Assembly: GCA_032871835.1 (NCBI GenBank) | Contig: CM065297.1 | Location: 25,119,598-25,183,597 of the forward strand | Direction of reading: 5' to 3' | From: Dipteronia dyeriana | Lineage: Eukaryota; Streptophyta; Magnoliopsida; Sapindales; Sapindaceae | Length of the DNA stretch: 64,000 nt | Notes under the pieces: generated by a model | Databases searched by the model: none | Seen by the model: only the letters and a program-made list of their open reading frames with translations | Told to the model about the DNA's origin: nothing | Program-made: the position numbers and the translations under genes | Shown: piece by piece, positions 10,487-22,025 of the stretch | Numbering within the stretch: the stretch's first letter is position 1 | Layout of the letters: each line of letters begins with the position of its first letter

Positions 10487-10551
10487 GGAGAGGGGTAAGA
10501 ATGAATTATGAAAAGACCAAAACACCCATAAGAGCCCAAGAATGCATGCTA

Positions 10552-10644
10552 CCCAAGATGGGGCGTGGGCATCTCGGGGCAGCAAGCATTCTGTCCCGAG
10601 ATGGCCATACGCCATCTCGGGAAAGATTGCTTGGATGCAATCTT
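10552..10644 (-). promoter_or_regulatory. Three-palindrome block upstream of TATA, 3' LTR of C
   Basis: Stem 1 pairs CCCAAGATG with CATCTCGGG. Stem 2 is the perfect CCCGAGATGGC (10595-10605) with GCCATCTCGGG (10611-10621). Stem 3 is AAGATTGC with GCAATCTT. The block is about 60-160 bp upstream of the TATA box in the element's direction. It recurs in all five related LTRs (about 18509-18602, 23973-24080, 42358-42461 and 50222-50330). Palindromic LTR motifs upstream of TATA are known in Sireviruses. Confidence 0.65.
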
Positions 10645-11391
10645 TTCCTCTCGCGCTCCCTTCATGTTCTTCAACCGTTCTCCGGACTCCGAACTTGGAA
10701 TTTGAATCCGTTTACGGATTACGAACCATAACTCTCACAAGGACATGGACATATAAGATACTCAATCTAGAATATAATAATTCCACTCGATATACGAATA
10801 CGAAGACAATGTATGAAACTTGAGTTGAAAGTGTAGTATCTTTTGACTTCGAACTTGAAATCAATAGTATGAGTAACCGAAATGACCGGAACTCAATCAA
10901 GAATGATTTAAGACTAAATCCAAGTTTAATATCCATGTTATACAAACATATACACACACAAACACAATTCACACTAGAATGCAAACTACATAGAGATAGT
11001 TTCCAATCATGCATATTCCAAAACATGTTATTTCCAAATCAATGCAAGAGCATTCATCTTTAAGTATGTGAATGTGTTATACATGGTGCACAACGATGCA
11101 GGGACACATGAATGAATTGTATGTGTGTGCCTTTAAAGGTGTACAATGATACAGGGACACAAATGTATGATATGTGTGTGTGTGCCTAAGCCTTGTAAGA
11201 GAAAGATATGGTCTTAGTATACCTTTGTAGAAACAAATTGCATCCTTTCTCTTTGAAGACTTAGAACTTGCTTTGACTTGTTGTTTCTTCTTCCTTGAAG
11301 CTTGAATCATCATGAACCTAAACAACTAAGTCATTACAAGTAAACATCATTTTGATATGGAATTCATGCCAACACAAACTAAAACCTAACA

Positions 11392-11857
11392 ATTTCCTCC
11401 TTTGGCAAATTCCATGTCAAAACACCTATACATTTACTACAAATATAAAAACGAAGATAGGTCACAAAATCACTCCCTCACATTACAATGAGTATTATTC
11501 CTATAACTAATCTTCACCAACTCTTGAACTTCATCTTGATCTTCTCTTGAAGCAACCTACAAATCATCTCAAAGCACAATGCATATACAAGAGAAAAACA
11601 ACAAATGACAACATATAATATGGATAAGAATATACAATTAAGTCCACAAATACATGTATCTCCCCCTTAATACATGCCAAATACAAGAATTCTGAACCAA
11701 ATCTTAAGACTAATTATTACAAGCCATTGAAAGTCTAAAAGTTCACAAAAACAACATAAAAAGGAATAAGTAACTAGCAATTCATAACAACTCTTTCTCC
11801 CCCTTTTTGACATGAAATGATGCCAAAAGATAAGAAACATACCATGAGACTCAAATA
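11392..11857 (-). other. Polypurine tract and 3' untranslated region of element C
   Basis: Directly inside the LTR the minus strand reads TTTGCCAAAGGAGGAAAT, the polypurine tract that primes plus-strand DNA. Further minus-strand purine tracts of the AAGGGGGAGA type lie near 11659 and 11800. No gene is seen here. Confidence 0.7.
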
Positions 11858-12916
11858 CTAGCTACTAGATCCACCAAAGAAAGATGTGCGTGTAGTTGAC
11901 CTAACATAATGCTTGAGAGGTGGTCTTGAACTTGATGCAATACACTCCTCCAACTCTTTTATTCTAGCATCTTGTTTTTCAACTATAGCACTATGCTCAG
12001 CAACCTTTTTCTTCAAATGCAAAGCCCAATCCGGAAGAATGTTTATGCTAGTCTCTTGACAATCAACTTGTGAACTAAAAAGTCCAAAAGTATCACATGT
12101 CTTACCCTTATCCTTATATGACATGTATGACACACGTTTATCATTATACTTTTCCAAGGGTTGTACCAACATATCATCTCCACTACTTTGAACACCATGA
12201 GCTAAACACAAAGAAGTTATAAACCCCGGTAATGCAAGCTTTTTATCTCCTCTAGTTGAGAAAGCCGCATTATCCAAATAAAACATAAGCAAATCCCCAA
12301 GGTTTATAGGTTGATTAGTCACTAAGGCATATACTATTTTGATCTTGTCTTTATTCAACTCGGTTGAATTCGAAGATCCAATAATATTTGTGCAAAAGAA
12401 AAGATGCCAAAATGCACTTGCCTTAGTTAACTCATGTTGACTAATATATGTTCTACCTTTCCACTCAAAAGAAGCATTGTCACATAGAGTTCTACCCATG
12501 ATATTATGATTCTCAATGGTATCAACATCTAGAAAGTTTGAATCAATATCACTAGATAGCCCAAGAAACTTGTTAATGTTTACCGGGTTAACACTAAACA
12601 CAACACCCCTAACATCCATCAAAGCATCCAATAAGGTGGCACTCTCTCTATATTCATGATAAAATTCTCTAACATTACTGTCATTCACTATTCCTAGCAT
12701 GCTAACCCAAGATTCCCAATTTCTATCCTTAATGCATTTAAGAACATAAGAATCTTTACATTTACCTAAGTGAATGCCTCTCTCTTGTAATATCTTCTTA
12801 GTTGCAAAGATCCCTAAATCCTTTGACCTTGAAGCTTTGGATCTCTTTGAGGTTGACTTGGCTTTAACAATGGGATTCAATTGATTTCCACTTCTAGTAA
12901 CTTTAGTTCTTCCCAT
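11858..12916 (-). CDS. Intact 352-aa accessory ORF of element C (plant transposon-protein-like domain)
   Basis: An uninterrupted ORF between gag and the 3' LTR, the place where Sireviruses carry their env-like gene. The first ~35 residues are very basic (KSTSKRSKASRSK), like a nuclear or nucleic-acid-binding tail. Residues ~50-230 carry a W-x-x-W..VREFYHEYRES..VRGVVFSVNPVNINKFLGL pattern, familiar from the plant-specific domain usually annotated as 'putative plant transposon protein'. Its function is not known to me. Residues ~295-330 form a probable coiled coil (KKKVAEHSAIVEKQDARIKE). I see no signal peptide or membrane span, so a membrane envelope role is unlikely. It is the only clean long frame in C while gag carries stops. 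Family assignment is from memory of sequence patterns. Confidence 0.7.
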   Translation of the reverse strand: MGRTKVTRSGNQLNPIVKAKSTSKRSKASRSKDLGIFATKKILQERGIHLGKCKDSYVLKCIKDRNWESWVSMLGIVNDSNVREFYHEYRESATLLDALMDVRGVVFSVNPVNINKFLGLSSDIDSNFLDVDTIENHNIMGRTLCDNASFEWKGRTYISQHELTKASAFWHLFFCTNIIGSSNSTELNKDKIKIVYALVTNQPINLGDLLMFYLDNAAFSTRGDKKLALPGFITSLCLAHGVQSSGDDMLVQPLEKYNDKRVSYMSYKDKGKTCDTFGLFSSQVDCQETSINILPDWALHLKKKVAEHSAIVEKQDARIKELEECIASSSRPPLKHYVRSTTRTSFFGGSSS

Positions 12917-14315
12917 TTGTTCTTGTGAAATAAGATGCTATAAACATACAAAAGTGAGTGAAAGACAAAGCAAGCTTATTAGTCACAAATATATAAAACA
13001 ATGACATATGACTTAAGAATGAATCATCATGCAAGACAAAGATAGTGAGTAATATCTTACAAGTATCATTAAGTTAAAATATGCCAACATGTAACAAAAT
13101 GAAACATGTGAACATATCATAAAAGAGAACAATGTCTAGCATACAATGCTCCCCCTTGATAAATGCCATGACTAAGATTCATGATAGCATAAGGTTCACA
13201 AGAAAGTTCACACAATCACACATTCAAGCAATTTGAAGAACTATCAACAAAATAAGCTTCATATGCTAAGAGAGATAGACAAAGATTTTTCAAGTTCTCT
13301 CATAATTCTTCAACAATTGTAAAGATATCATCATACTCATAAACAAAGTGTGTGTGTGAGAGATATGCTTCAAATATATATCAAGAAGTAGTTTGATAAT
13401 CAACATGCAAACAATTTCCAACAACTATTCATCTTAAGCTTTTTCCATAAAAAGTCAAACCGATTATCATCCGAAATTTTTTGGTTTTAAGATAATAGAT
13501 TTTCAACATATAAGCGTGTGTGTGCATGTGTCTCGTCATCCCATTTCTGTTTTTCAACCCGAGCTCATTTGATTTTCAACTAAACTCCTTTTTAAGCCTT
13601 CCTCCTTTTCTTTTTAGGCTTTGAATCAAATATTTTTTTTTATTGATTTCATTTCAACACTTCTTTGATTTTACCATTTTTTTTTACATAAACAAAAATT
13701 CACCTCATGACGGCTTTCACTCATCACAATGGTGTAGCTCTTTCCAACATTGGGTAGCTTTCACAACCAAGGTGTGTAGCTCTTTTCATGAAGGTGCTCA
13801 TTGAGTACTATGTAATTGCCGAAGCTAAATAGATACTAACCATAGGTCATTTTAAATGTACTTAAGCACAAAAACTTCAAGATGTATCCAATGTTTACAT
13901 ATTAGTAAACTCAACCTATTATCAAAACATTATGAGAAGCAAGGTGCAATTTTTAGAAAATCAAGATTTTTTGGCTCATAAGCACATGATCTAAGAGCAA
14001 TAAGTAGAGACTTATTCAAGATCATTACTTCTCTAATGAGTAGCTTTCAAAGAATATGAAGCTCATATTTTCAAAAGTAATGCCACTCAATATACCAAAC
14101 ACAAACAATCATCAAAGTTAAGATCAATGTGAATAATATCGCTATTAGATCCTAAAATAGAAATGTCAATGAGAACAATATGTATACTATACAAAATTCT
14201 CTAATATGACATGCTATGAGATGTATGTAAAAAATTGAGTCAAAAGATGAATATCTAAGAGAATATGCATTAGAGTATAGAGATACCTTTTTGCACATTA
14301 TATTCACCAAATATC
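12917..14315 (-). other. Non-coding 3' region of element C between gag remnant and accessory ORF
   Basis: AT-rich, no gene. It holds a polypurine tract near 13150 and a conserved block at about 13435-13840 with GTGTGTGTGCATGTG and GACGGCTTTCACTCATCACAA words. The block recurs in D at about 44030-44415. Sharing this block shows that C and D come from one group even though C lacks pol. Confidence 0.65.
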
Positions 14316-14599
14316 ATACTTCCACCCTTTTTATGAGCACTCTTGCCTTGAATGTCCTCATGACACCAAGTTGATGATGTTTCACAACAAGAGTATAAAA
14401 AGGATAATATCTCAACTCAATCAACACATATAACAAGAGAACTTCTTCAAAGTTAATCAACAAATTTTGACCATCATAACAATCATGATGTGAGATAACC
14501 AAGTTCATATCAATACATGGAGTATTCAAAGCTAGCAAGCAAGAATTCTCAACACAATTGATATATAGCCTCAAAGCTATCACACATGTGTTTCTTATA

Positions 14600-16638
14600 T
14601 TAGTGATAAGAGCACTCACCCTTGAACCACTTGTTTTTGGGTGTACATACACAAACATTTCCAATATCATCCTTGACAACAATGTTAAATCTAGAGTAAA
14701 GTCCTTCAATGACTTGATTAACAAGAATATCATTAACACACTCTTCCTTAATATTTTCTGCACAAGCTTTCTCAAGTTGAACAAGATTAGAATTCTTTCT
14801 ACTCCATAAATTTTTCTCATGCTTAGCAAAGTTATCATGTTTCTCAACTTTCAAGACCTTAGCATGTTCAAGTTGAAGTTTAATCTCCTTATCCCTAGAT
14901 TCATTTCCTAATTTGCATTTTTCAATATATTTATAACACCTAGGCTTAATGTGACCTATTGTGTTGCAATAATGGAAAAGTGGAATAAAAGATGAGATTG
15001 AACCTTTTGGAGTTGAACTAGCTTCACTAGGAGTTTGCAAAGATACCTTGTTCACCAACTTCTTCTTTGCTTTTGATCTTCTCTTCTTGTGTGGTTTCTT
15101 ATCAATCACGACTTCATCAAAGTGTGTAGGAAGTGGTGCTTCCAAGAGCTCCTCTTTAACTACCAAGTCGTCTTCACCACTATGAAAGTTAACAAGATTC
15201 CTAACACTAGACACACTAACCGAATCATTCACTAAATCCTTGATAGCCTCCTTAGCCGTGTCTATCTCTTCCATCAATTCTTGTTCTCTCTTCTTCAAAG
15301 AAGATATCACATTATCCTTCTCAATGTTAATCATTTCAAGTTCTCTAAACTTCTTCATAATAACACCTTTTTCACCAAGAAGTCTACGAGTAACAACCAC
15401 AAACTCATCTAGTTGCTTCTTGATCAAATCATCATTCTCAACTACTTCTCTTTGAGCATTGTCTCTAGCTTCTTCAAGCTTTTCTATCTTTTTCAACAAC
15501 TCAAGATTAGTAGGAATGGAACTAGAGCTTCCATCATGATTTGCATCAAGATTATTGTTCAAAGATATTGTACTAGTGAATAATGAGAAGTCGTTAGAGC
15601 TACAAAGTTGCTCACCAACTTTTCATCACTTGAAGACTCACTACTAGAGCTCTCATTGTCACTAGAATTATCATCACTCCAAGTAGCCGCCAACACTTTG
15701 CCTTTCATGTCTTTCTTAGATGGCTTCTTGGTGCACTCATTAGCAAAGTGACCAAAACCTTGACAATTATAGCATTGAACCTCTTTCTTGTTTATGGCTT
15801 GACTATTCTTCACAATCCTTGGAGATGATGTTCTCTTGACTCCTTTTTCCTTAGAAGACTTGCCTTTAGGTTTGGCATTCTTCTTTAGAAACTTCTTGAA
15901 CCTTCTAACCAAGAGTGTCATTTCTTCATTTTCATCATCACTCTCCTCCTCAATAGCATCAATTCCCTTACTCTTGATCTTTGGCTTCAAGCACATCTCA
16001 TAAGTTTGGAGAGACCCAAGCAACTCATCAATGTTCATACTATCCACATCCTTGCTTTCCTCAATGGCCGTCACCTTTGATTTAAATCTCTTAGAAAGAA
16101 ACCTAAGGATTTTCCAATTTAAACGCTCTTTTGAGATAGGTAATCCAAGTGCTTGACATTGGTTAGCAATATTAAGAAGGCAAAATTAGAAGTCTTCGAA
16201 CTCTTCTTCCTCACCCATACTTAAACCTTCAAATTGTGATGCCAACATTTGAAGCCTCGATTTCTTCACTGTTAAGGTTCCTTCATTAGTAACTTGGAGA
16301 GTATCCCAAGCTTCCTTTGTGGATTCAAGATTTTGGATGTAGGAGAATTGATGCCCATAAACTTTTCCAAAGATGGCATTCATAGCACGATGGTGCCATT
16401 TTGTAACCTCAAACTCATTTGTTGTCCATTAACTCCTTGGCTTGAGTATCATGGTTCCATCCTCTAAAACCTTGGTAGGAGGACTATAACCTTCTTCCAC
16501 TACCATCCAAGCCCTTTTATCAATAGAGCGGATGTAGGCTTTCATCCTCAACTTCCAAAGCCCATAGTTAGTGCCACGAAGTAATGGTGGCCTAGTATTT
16601 GAGGCTCCTTCCGCCATTACATCATCTTGTAAACCCAT
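14600..16638 (-). pseudogene. Sirevirus-type gag of element C with two zinc knuckles, broken
   Basis: From the ATG at 16638, 84 bp past the primer site, the N-terminal gag domain reads PPLLRGTNYGLWKLRMKAYI. One frame then runs to 15559, interrupted only by in-frame stops at 16429-16431 and 16186-16188. It covers the KILRFLSKRFKSKVTAIEE block and a first CCHC knuckle, CYNCQGFGHFANEC (about 15730-15775). A frameshift at about 15560 leads into a 320-codon ORF with a long coiled coil (residues ~20-110), a basic patch (KKRRSKAKKK) and a second knuckle, HYCNTIGHIKPRC (about 14935-14980). It ends at WFKGECS, where protease (W-x-LDSGCS in D) should begin. Pol is missing beyond that point. Confidence 0.8.
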
Positions 16639-16708
16639 GACTTCAAACGCCTTACAAAAACCGTGAAAGTATCACCCCGGACTCACACTAAGTGCAATCT
16701 AGTGTCCT

Positions 16709-16720
16709 ACTCTGATACCA
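16709..16720 (-). other. Primer binding site of element C
   Basis: The minus strand reads TGGTATCAGAGT, one base from the standard initiator tRNA-Met site, two bases inside the LTR end. Confidence 0.85.
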
Positions 16721-16722
16721 AT

Positions 16723-19336
16723 TGAAAATACAATCACGGTTAAATGCTCAAGGCTAACCTAGAAGGGGGGGGGGGGGGGGGGTGAATAGGTTAGGCACCT
16801 TTTTCGACTACCTTAAAAACAAACAAAAGTTTTTCCCTATAGATTGCTTGTATCACAATATATATATTAATTAAAGACAATTAATCAATATATAAATACA
16901 AGTAAAGTGTTATACAAACAAGTAATTGTAGCATATACACAATCTATATTATAAAGAGGAAGTCAACATACATAAAGAGTTCTATCCACAATACAAATAT
17001 TAGAGAGAAAGAGATAGAGAAAAGTTGACATAGGATATAACGTGGTAAACCTCCGAAGAGGAAACATCCACCGACTAGCAGCCACCGGGAAACAAAATCC
17101 ACTAGTAGATAAGACAAGTACAATCTCTCAAGTGACCTCTTCACCTAGAAACTACCCTTCTATCCTACTTTAGAAGTTGTCGCCCTATGCTCAAAAATCT
17201 GAGGCTTCACACCTCTTGTCAAGACTTACTTGCTTACCTTATCCGGATCTTCAAAACCCAAGGCAAGACTTCTTGCTCAACTATCCAAGTCTTCCCGACT
17301 CTAGTCAAGACTTCCTTGCTCACCTATCCGAGTTCTCCCAACTCTAGGCAAGACTTCTTGCTCGATTATCCAAGGCTTCACACCTCTAGCCAAGACTTCC
17401 TTTCTCGACAATCAGAGGCTTTACACCTCTTGCCAAGACTTTTTGCTCAACACCATAGGTCTCACACCTATTGTCAAGACTTCCTTCTCACAAGGCATCT
17501 AGGTGATCATGAATGTAAAACGCAAACAAGCACACAACATAGGATGCTATGATCAACACATCCTATGGAAAATACTAGACATAAGCATGAATGCACAAAT
17601 CACATATAGTCTAGTTAATCATGCATGAGTAGTCAATCTAGATTATGTAAGATATGATCAACATTAATCACAAACTAGATTCATGCATATATCTAAACTT
17701 GAATCACAAGATATGATCAACAAATCACAAGATCAAGTTTAAATCACAAAAACCTAAAACATGCTAAAATTATATGACAATGTCAAATAGATCTAAACAT
17801 AAGTTCCAGAGCATATTCCTAATCATAGATTCAACAAATCAAATGAATAGCTCAAAAGAATATAAGCACATGTATTATGTGAGAATTTCGGCCAAGAGAG
17901 CCTAATACATGTGAGGAACTATTTTTCTCAAAATCAATCAATCAAAGATCACAAAATAGTCCTAGAATCAAAGCTAGCACAATACAATCCCAAACATGTG
18001 ATAACATGGGCAAAATCAAAACCTAACTCAATATGAATGAATTCAATTGAAATTCTACCTAGCTTTGAAAGTGTTCAAAACACAAACCAAAACACTCACA
18101 ATATACAAATATATGTAGAAGAGGAAAACCCAAGGCAATTGACCAAGTTTTAAAAGAAAACTTAGAGAGAAAATCAATACCTTAGTTGATCTAGGTGCAG
18201 TCCCGTTTTTGTATGATTAGACACCAACAAAAGCAGAAAAATTAACTAACACCTTCAGAGATAAGATGGAAGATGAATAGATGAACACTCTCAACTTCGA
18301 ATCACACAAATTGGAGTTCAAATGAAGAAGTTATGGTGTTTGGAAGATGAGAAAATTTAGAGAGAAAATTTAGAGAGAAAATTCTGCACACTTGATTTGA
18401 ATTTCTTCTTAGAATGAAATGTGAGAGGGAAAGAGATTATAAAGGAGAGGGATAAGAATGAATTATGAAAAGAACAAAATACCCTTAAGAGCCCAAGAAT
18501 ACATGCTGCCCAAGATGGCACGTGGGCATCTCGGGGCAGCAAGCATTCTGTTCCGAGATGGCCACGCGCCATCTCGGGAAAGATTGCTTGGAAGCAATCT
18601 TTCCCTCTCACCCCTTCGCGTTCTTCGACTGTTCTCCGGCCTTCGAACTCGAAACTTGAATCTATTTGCGGATTATAAACCGTAACTCTTGCATGAACAT
18701 GTAAATATAAGATATTCAACCCAGAATATAATAATTTGATTCGATATACGAAGAAGAAGACAATGTATGAAACATGAGTTGAAAGTGTAGTATCTTTTGA
18801 CTTAGAACTTGAAATCAATAGTATTAGTAACCGAAATGACCGAAACTCAATCAAGAATGATTTAAGACTAAATCCAAGTTCAATATCCATGTTATACAAA
18901 CATATACACACACAAACATAATTCACACTAGAATGCAAACTACATAGAGATAGTTTTCAATCATGCATATTCCAAAACATGTTATTTCCAAATCAATGCA
19001 TGAGTATTCATCTTCAAGTGTGTGAATGTGTTTTACATGTTGCAAAATGAAACAGGAACACATATGAATGAATTGTATGTGTATGCACAACATTGCAGGG
19101 ACACAAATGTATGATATGTGTGTGTGTGCCTAAGCCTTGTGAGAGAAAGATAAGGTCTTAGTATAACCTTGGTAGAAACAAATTGCATCCTTTCTCTTTG
19201 AAGACTTAGAACTTGCTTTGACTTGTTGTTTCTTCTTCTTTGAAGCTTGAATCATCATGAACCTAAACAACTAAGTCATTACAAGTGAACATCATTTTGA
19301 TATGGAAATCATGCCAACACAAACTAAAACCTAACA
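16723..19336 (-). repeat. 5' LTR of element C
   Basis: Close partner of 8780-11391 and 2.6 kb long. It carries the G-run hairpin (16754-16794, 18 G), the tandem hairpin array (17200-17488), a TATA box (18438-18444) and the palindrome block (18509-18602). Scattered substitutions and small indels separate the two LTRs, so the insertion is not brand new but is much younger than the copia and gypsy copies around it. Confidence 0.9.
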
Positions 19337-19341
19337 CTAGG
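19337..19341. repeat. Right target-site duplication of element C
   Basis: CTAGG, identical to 8775-8779. Confidence 0.9.
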
Positions 19342-20021
19342 TAGACCCAAATTGCTTTTTCTTCTCTTGTTTCTTGTCCTTTTGACGGGTATTAACAATA
19401 ACAATTTTATCAACCATATGAATCTTTTGACCCTTGCATTTCAAAAGAATCATTTTAGTGCTTTGAACATCTTGCATCAGGCCTTGGAAGGTGTATTCCT
19501 TATTGTTCAAGGTGTAGTGCAATTTGAACTAATCAAAGTAATCCAACAGTGAATTGACTATCATGTCAATTTTTCGCCTCACCATCTATCTCAACACCAT
19601 TGAGTTCAACAATATTGGGATATGCTATGACTTTCATCAAATGATCTTTCATATCCTGTCTAGGTTTCATCCTAAGATTCATGAAAGCAGTCACTGCCTC
19701 TGTCTTAGTTGTCCTAAACTTCATAGCAAACCTCTCTTCTTGAGACATCATTATATCGGCAACAGTCTCCATTCCTTCATGTTGTTGTTGCAACAAATCG
19801 GAGATGGTGGCAATAATGTAACGTACATTTAGCCATCTCATCTTGAAGACTTCCACTACTGATACTCATCACTTTGCTTCTCATTAGATTCATTAATAGG
19901 AGTAGGTGTTTTAGGAATAGACAGAACAAGCTTATGGTTTTTCTTAACTTGCAACAACAACCCAATTTTCCTTTTCCATTTGACATAATTATCATCAATT
20001 TAAGCATTATCTTTTAGGATG
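19342..20021 (-). pseudogene. Copia B gag, broken, separated from its integrase by element C
   Basis: Minus-strand match to copia A gag: the start MTP/LINI-like near 20040, a KRKIGLL-like block, then DEMAKCTLH, LQQQHEGMETVADIMMSQEERF and the YTLNNKEYTFQGLMQDVQ block near 19510. At least two frameshifts (near 19830 and 19560) split it. The basic tail KKQEKKKQFGS at about 19350 runs straight into the C insertion. Upstream lies the leader with the inverted GC-rich island. Confidence 0.75.
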
Positions 20022-21290
20022 TTTTATTAGGGATGGGGTCATGATTTCTTTTTAATAACCAAAATTATATAAGCAAGCAATCATTATAAAGCACTTTTGA
20101 ATATTTATCTTGAATAAAATAAAATAATTTAGTCGTAAAAATTCAACGGTGATCCAACACCCATAAATGTCACGCCTCCTTCTGAAGTTCACAACATTTA
20201 CTAGTTGGACTAGGTCCCACCTAATTGTTAACATAACAACCAACGTTTTCAATTTTAGCCTTGCAATTTTATTATCAAGAACTCTTGGGAGGATATTAAT
20301 AAAATCACATTGAGTGTGTTACCAAGTTATCGACCTTCAATATATTCCCTCACGAATATCCCTCCTTTGGGAGTAGATATCGTGTGGGTTAATTGTCTAG
20401 TCTATCCTTGTAATGAAGTATCTTGCTAAATTTCATTCATGAATACCTCTTGGGAGGTTATTAAATGAAACATAAAGCTCAACTAAACTTGGAGGCCGTA
20501 GCTGTTCCAAAACAGCTTCTCCCACTCAATTATTTAAAGCGTGTGATCGAATTCCAAAGAATGATTTACCAAGTTATCTAAATGCCAATTAGATACCTAA
20601 ACCATTCAATGCATGTTCATACCAAAAGAGATATATGAGTGGCACTCCTATTCTATATGACATGTTATCAATCAATGACAAACATTGCAATATTTACAAA
20701 AATATAAATAGCTACAATTTTGGTCCATCCTAGAAAAGCAAGTAAATTACATATGTCTTGGAATATAAAAAACTCCTTTCTTGACGAACAAGTCTTCACG
20801 CGACCTTCGTCGTTTGGACTCCCTCGGCTACCTCCCATGGGCGTGCGCACCCTTGGCTCCCTCCCATGGGCGTGCGCATGCCACAACCCCATAAAGGGTT
20901 GCCATGCGCAGCCCAGGGCTTTCATAGGGCTGTCGTGCGCAGCCCATGCCATAACAATCGTGGCCGCGTGCTCTTCGCATACACGTTTGTTGCTATGGCT
21001 CGCACGGTCCCAAACTTGTTCCAATTGCTTTCAATTCTTCAAACCGTCGAGTCTTCGATACTTGAATGTATTACAGAAGAATTTTAAATAAAAAATATAC
21101 TGCAGTTTTTTTTATTTTTTTTATTACAATAAAGTGCAGTATTTTTATTACAATAGCAAAATAAATAAAAATTTAGCAACTACCAAAAAGGAAATTACGG
21201 CGATGATAGGTCACCCTTCTTATTACAATCCCAAAACAAAATACATTGAAATTCTAGGACCAAAATTGAGCAAAAACAATCCACATATAA

Positions 21291-21355
<65 letters not shown>

Positions 21356-21467
21356 ATACATTCCAATGTGAATACCTAGACTACCATCTCTTTCTAAAAC
21401 ATGCATATATACAATAAAAGAAAAAGATTCATGTACACATATGTCAATTAATCAAGGGTATAACCTG
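20022..21467 (-). other. Leader of copia B, inverted copy of the copia A leader
   Basis: Holds the GC-rich island (about 20790-21050) and a long (AT)n microsatellite (about 21293-21352). No gene is called: the ORFs here come from the island and from the repeat. Confidence 0.6.
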
Positions 21468-21479
21468 ACTCTAATACCA
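21468..21479 (-). other. Primer binding site of copia B, mutated
   Basis: The minus strand reads TGGTATTAGAGT, two changes from the copia A site. Confidence 0.75.
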
Positions 21480-22020
21480 ATTCTAGGGAAAATCGCACAA
21501 CGGAAGCGTAAAAAATTAGGGTTTAGTATATTTTAACAAAAATTTCCATTTAAAAGAAAGAACCTTAACCCTAGATTAATTGATGTATATTAAAAGTGTC
21601 GTACTTTTTTTTTTCATAACGATTGAACTAGTGTCGAATTGAATCCGTAAGATCTTCTAATCCAATCACGAACGTGAATCACCTAGGAGTGTGGACTCCC
21701 TTTCTTTAAATTGTATACCTGAGGATGTAAACAAACAAAATCTTCTTCTTTGTTAGTCACAATAATCCTCCAAGAGAAAAACCAAGAATGTCAGGTCACT
21801 TGTGAATTATCAATCAATTTGATTGAAACTCACATGAACCTTGATTCGATGTTGTACACAAAACCCTTTTGATGCAAAGGATGCTAGTGTACTATCGAAA
21901 ACAAAATCGTTTCTTCTTTTCTCAACGCTTGGCAGAATTCTTACACATTTGATCTCAATCAAATGCTAGCAAAAGAATCTACAACTTTGACAAGATAAAT
22001 GCGCCCAACCTTTTATCTTA

Positions 22021-22025
22021 AGTTG
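22021..22025. repeat. Left target-site duplication of solo LTR F
   Basis: AGTTG, repeated at 24775-24779. In LTR A the uninterrupted site reads as a single CAACTT. Confidence 0.9.

Larger units (their letters stand above)
8780..11391 (-). repeat. 3' LTR of element C
   Basis: In plus-strand reading it runs TGAAAATACAATTACGG to AAACCTAACA, 2.6 kb, with a close partner at 16723-19336. It contains, from the U5 side, a G-run hairpin (8812-8850), a tandem mini-hairpin array (9257-9545), a minus-strand TATA box (10480-10486) and a three-palindrome block (10552-10644). Long plus-strand ORFs through the array come only from repetition. The polypurine tract lies just outside, at 11392-11410. Confidence 0.9.
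8780..19336 (-). mobile_element. Element C: non-autonomous Sirevirus-type copia element
   Basis: This is a complete 10.6-kb insertion into copia B with a 5-bp duplication (CTAGG). The LTRs are 8780-11391 (3' LTR on the coding strand) and 16723-19336 (5' LTR), opening TGAAAATACAAT and closing CCTAACA in plus-strand reading. The primer site is at 16709-16720. The interior holds a long two-knuckle gag (14600-16638, broken) and an intact 352-codon accessory ORF (11858-12916). There is no integrase, RT or RNase H. The long LTRs, several polypurine tracts (near 11659, 11800 and 13150) and the ORF in the env-like position fit the Sirevirus group. Movement would have needed pol from elsewhere; element D belongs to the same group. 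Confidence 0.85.

Noticed and set aside
10367..11325. Several 80-190-codon ORFs in the U3 parts of the C, D and F LTRs (for example 18357-18938 and 42281-42856)
   Set aside because: Open on both strands, different between LTR copies, no domain, and they span the palindromes and TATA.
11858..12916. Reading the accessory ORF as a retroviral-type envelope
   Set aside because: No signal peptide, no membrane span and no fusion-type region; only the position is env-like.
14314..14847. 177-codon minus-strand ORF overlapping the gag tail of C
   Set aside because: It overlaps the real gag frame in another phase and has no recognisable motif.
21134..21379. ORF ending in a run of Ile-Tyr
   Set aside because: Encoded by the (AT)n microsatellite.
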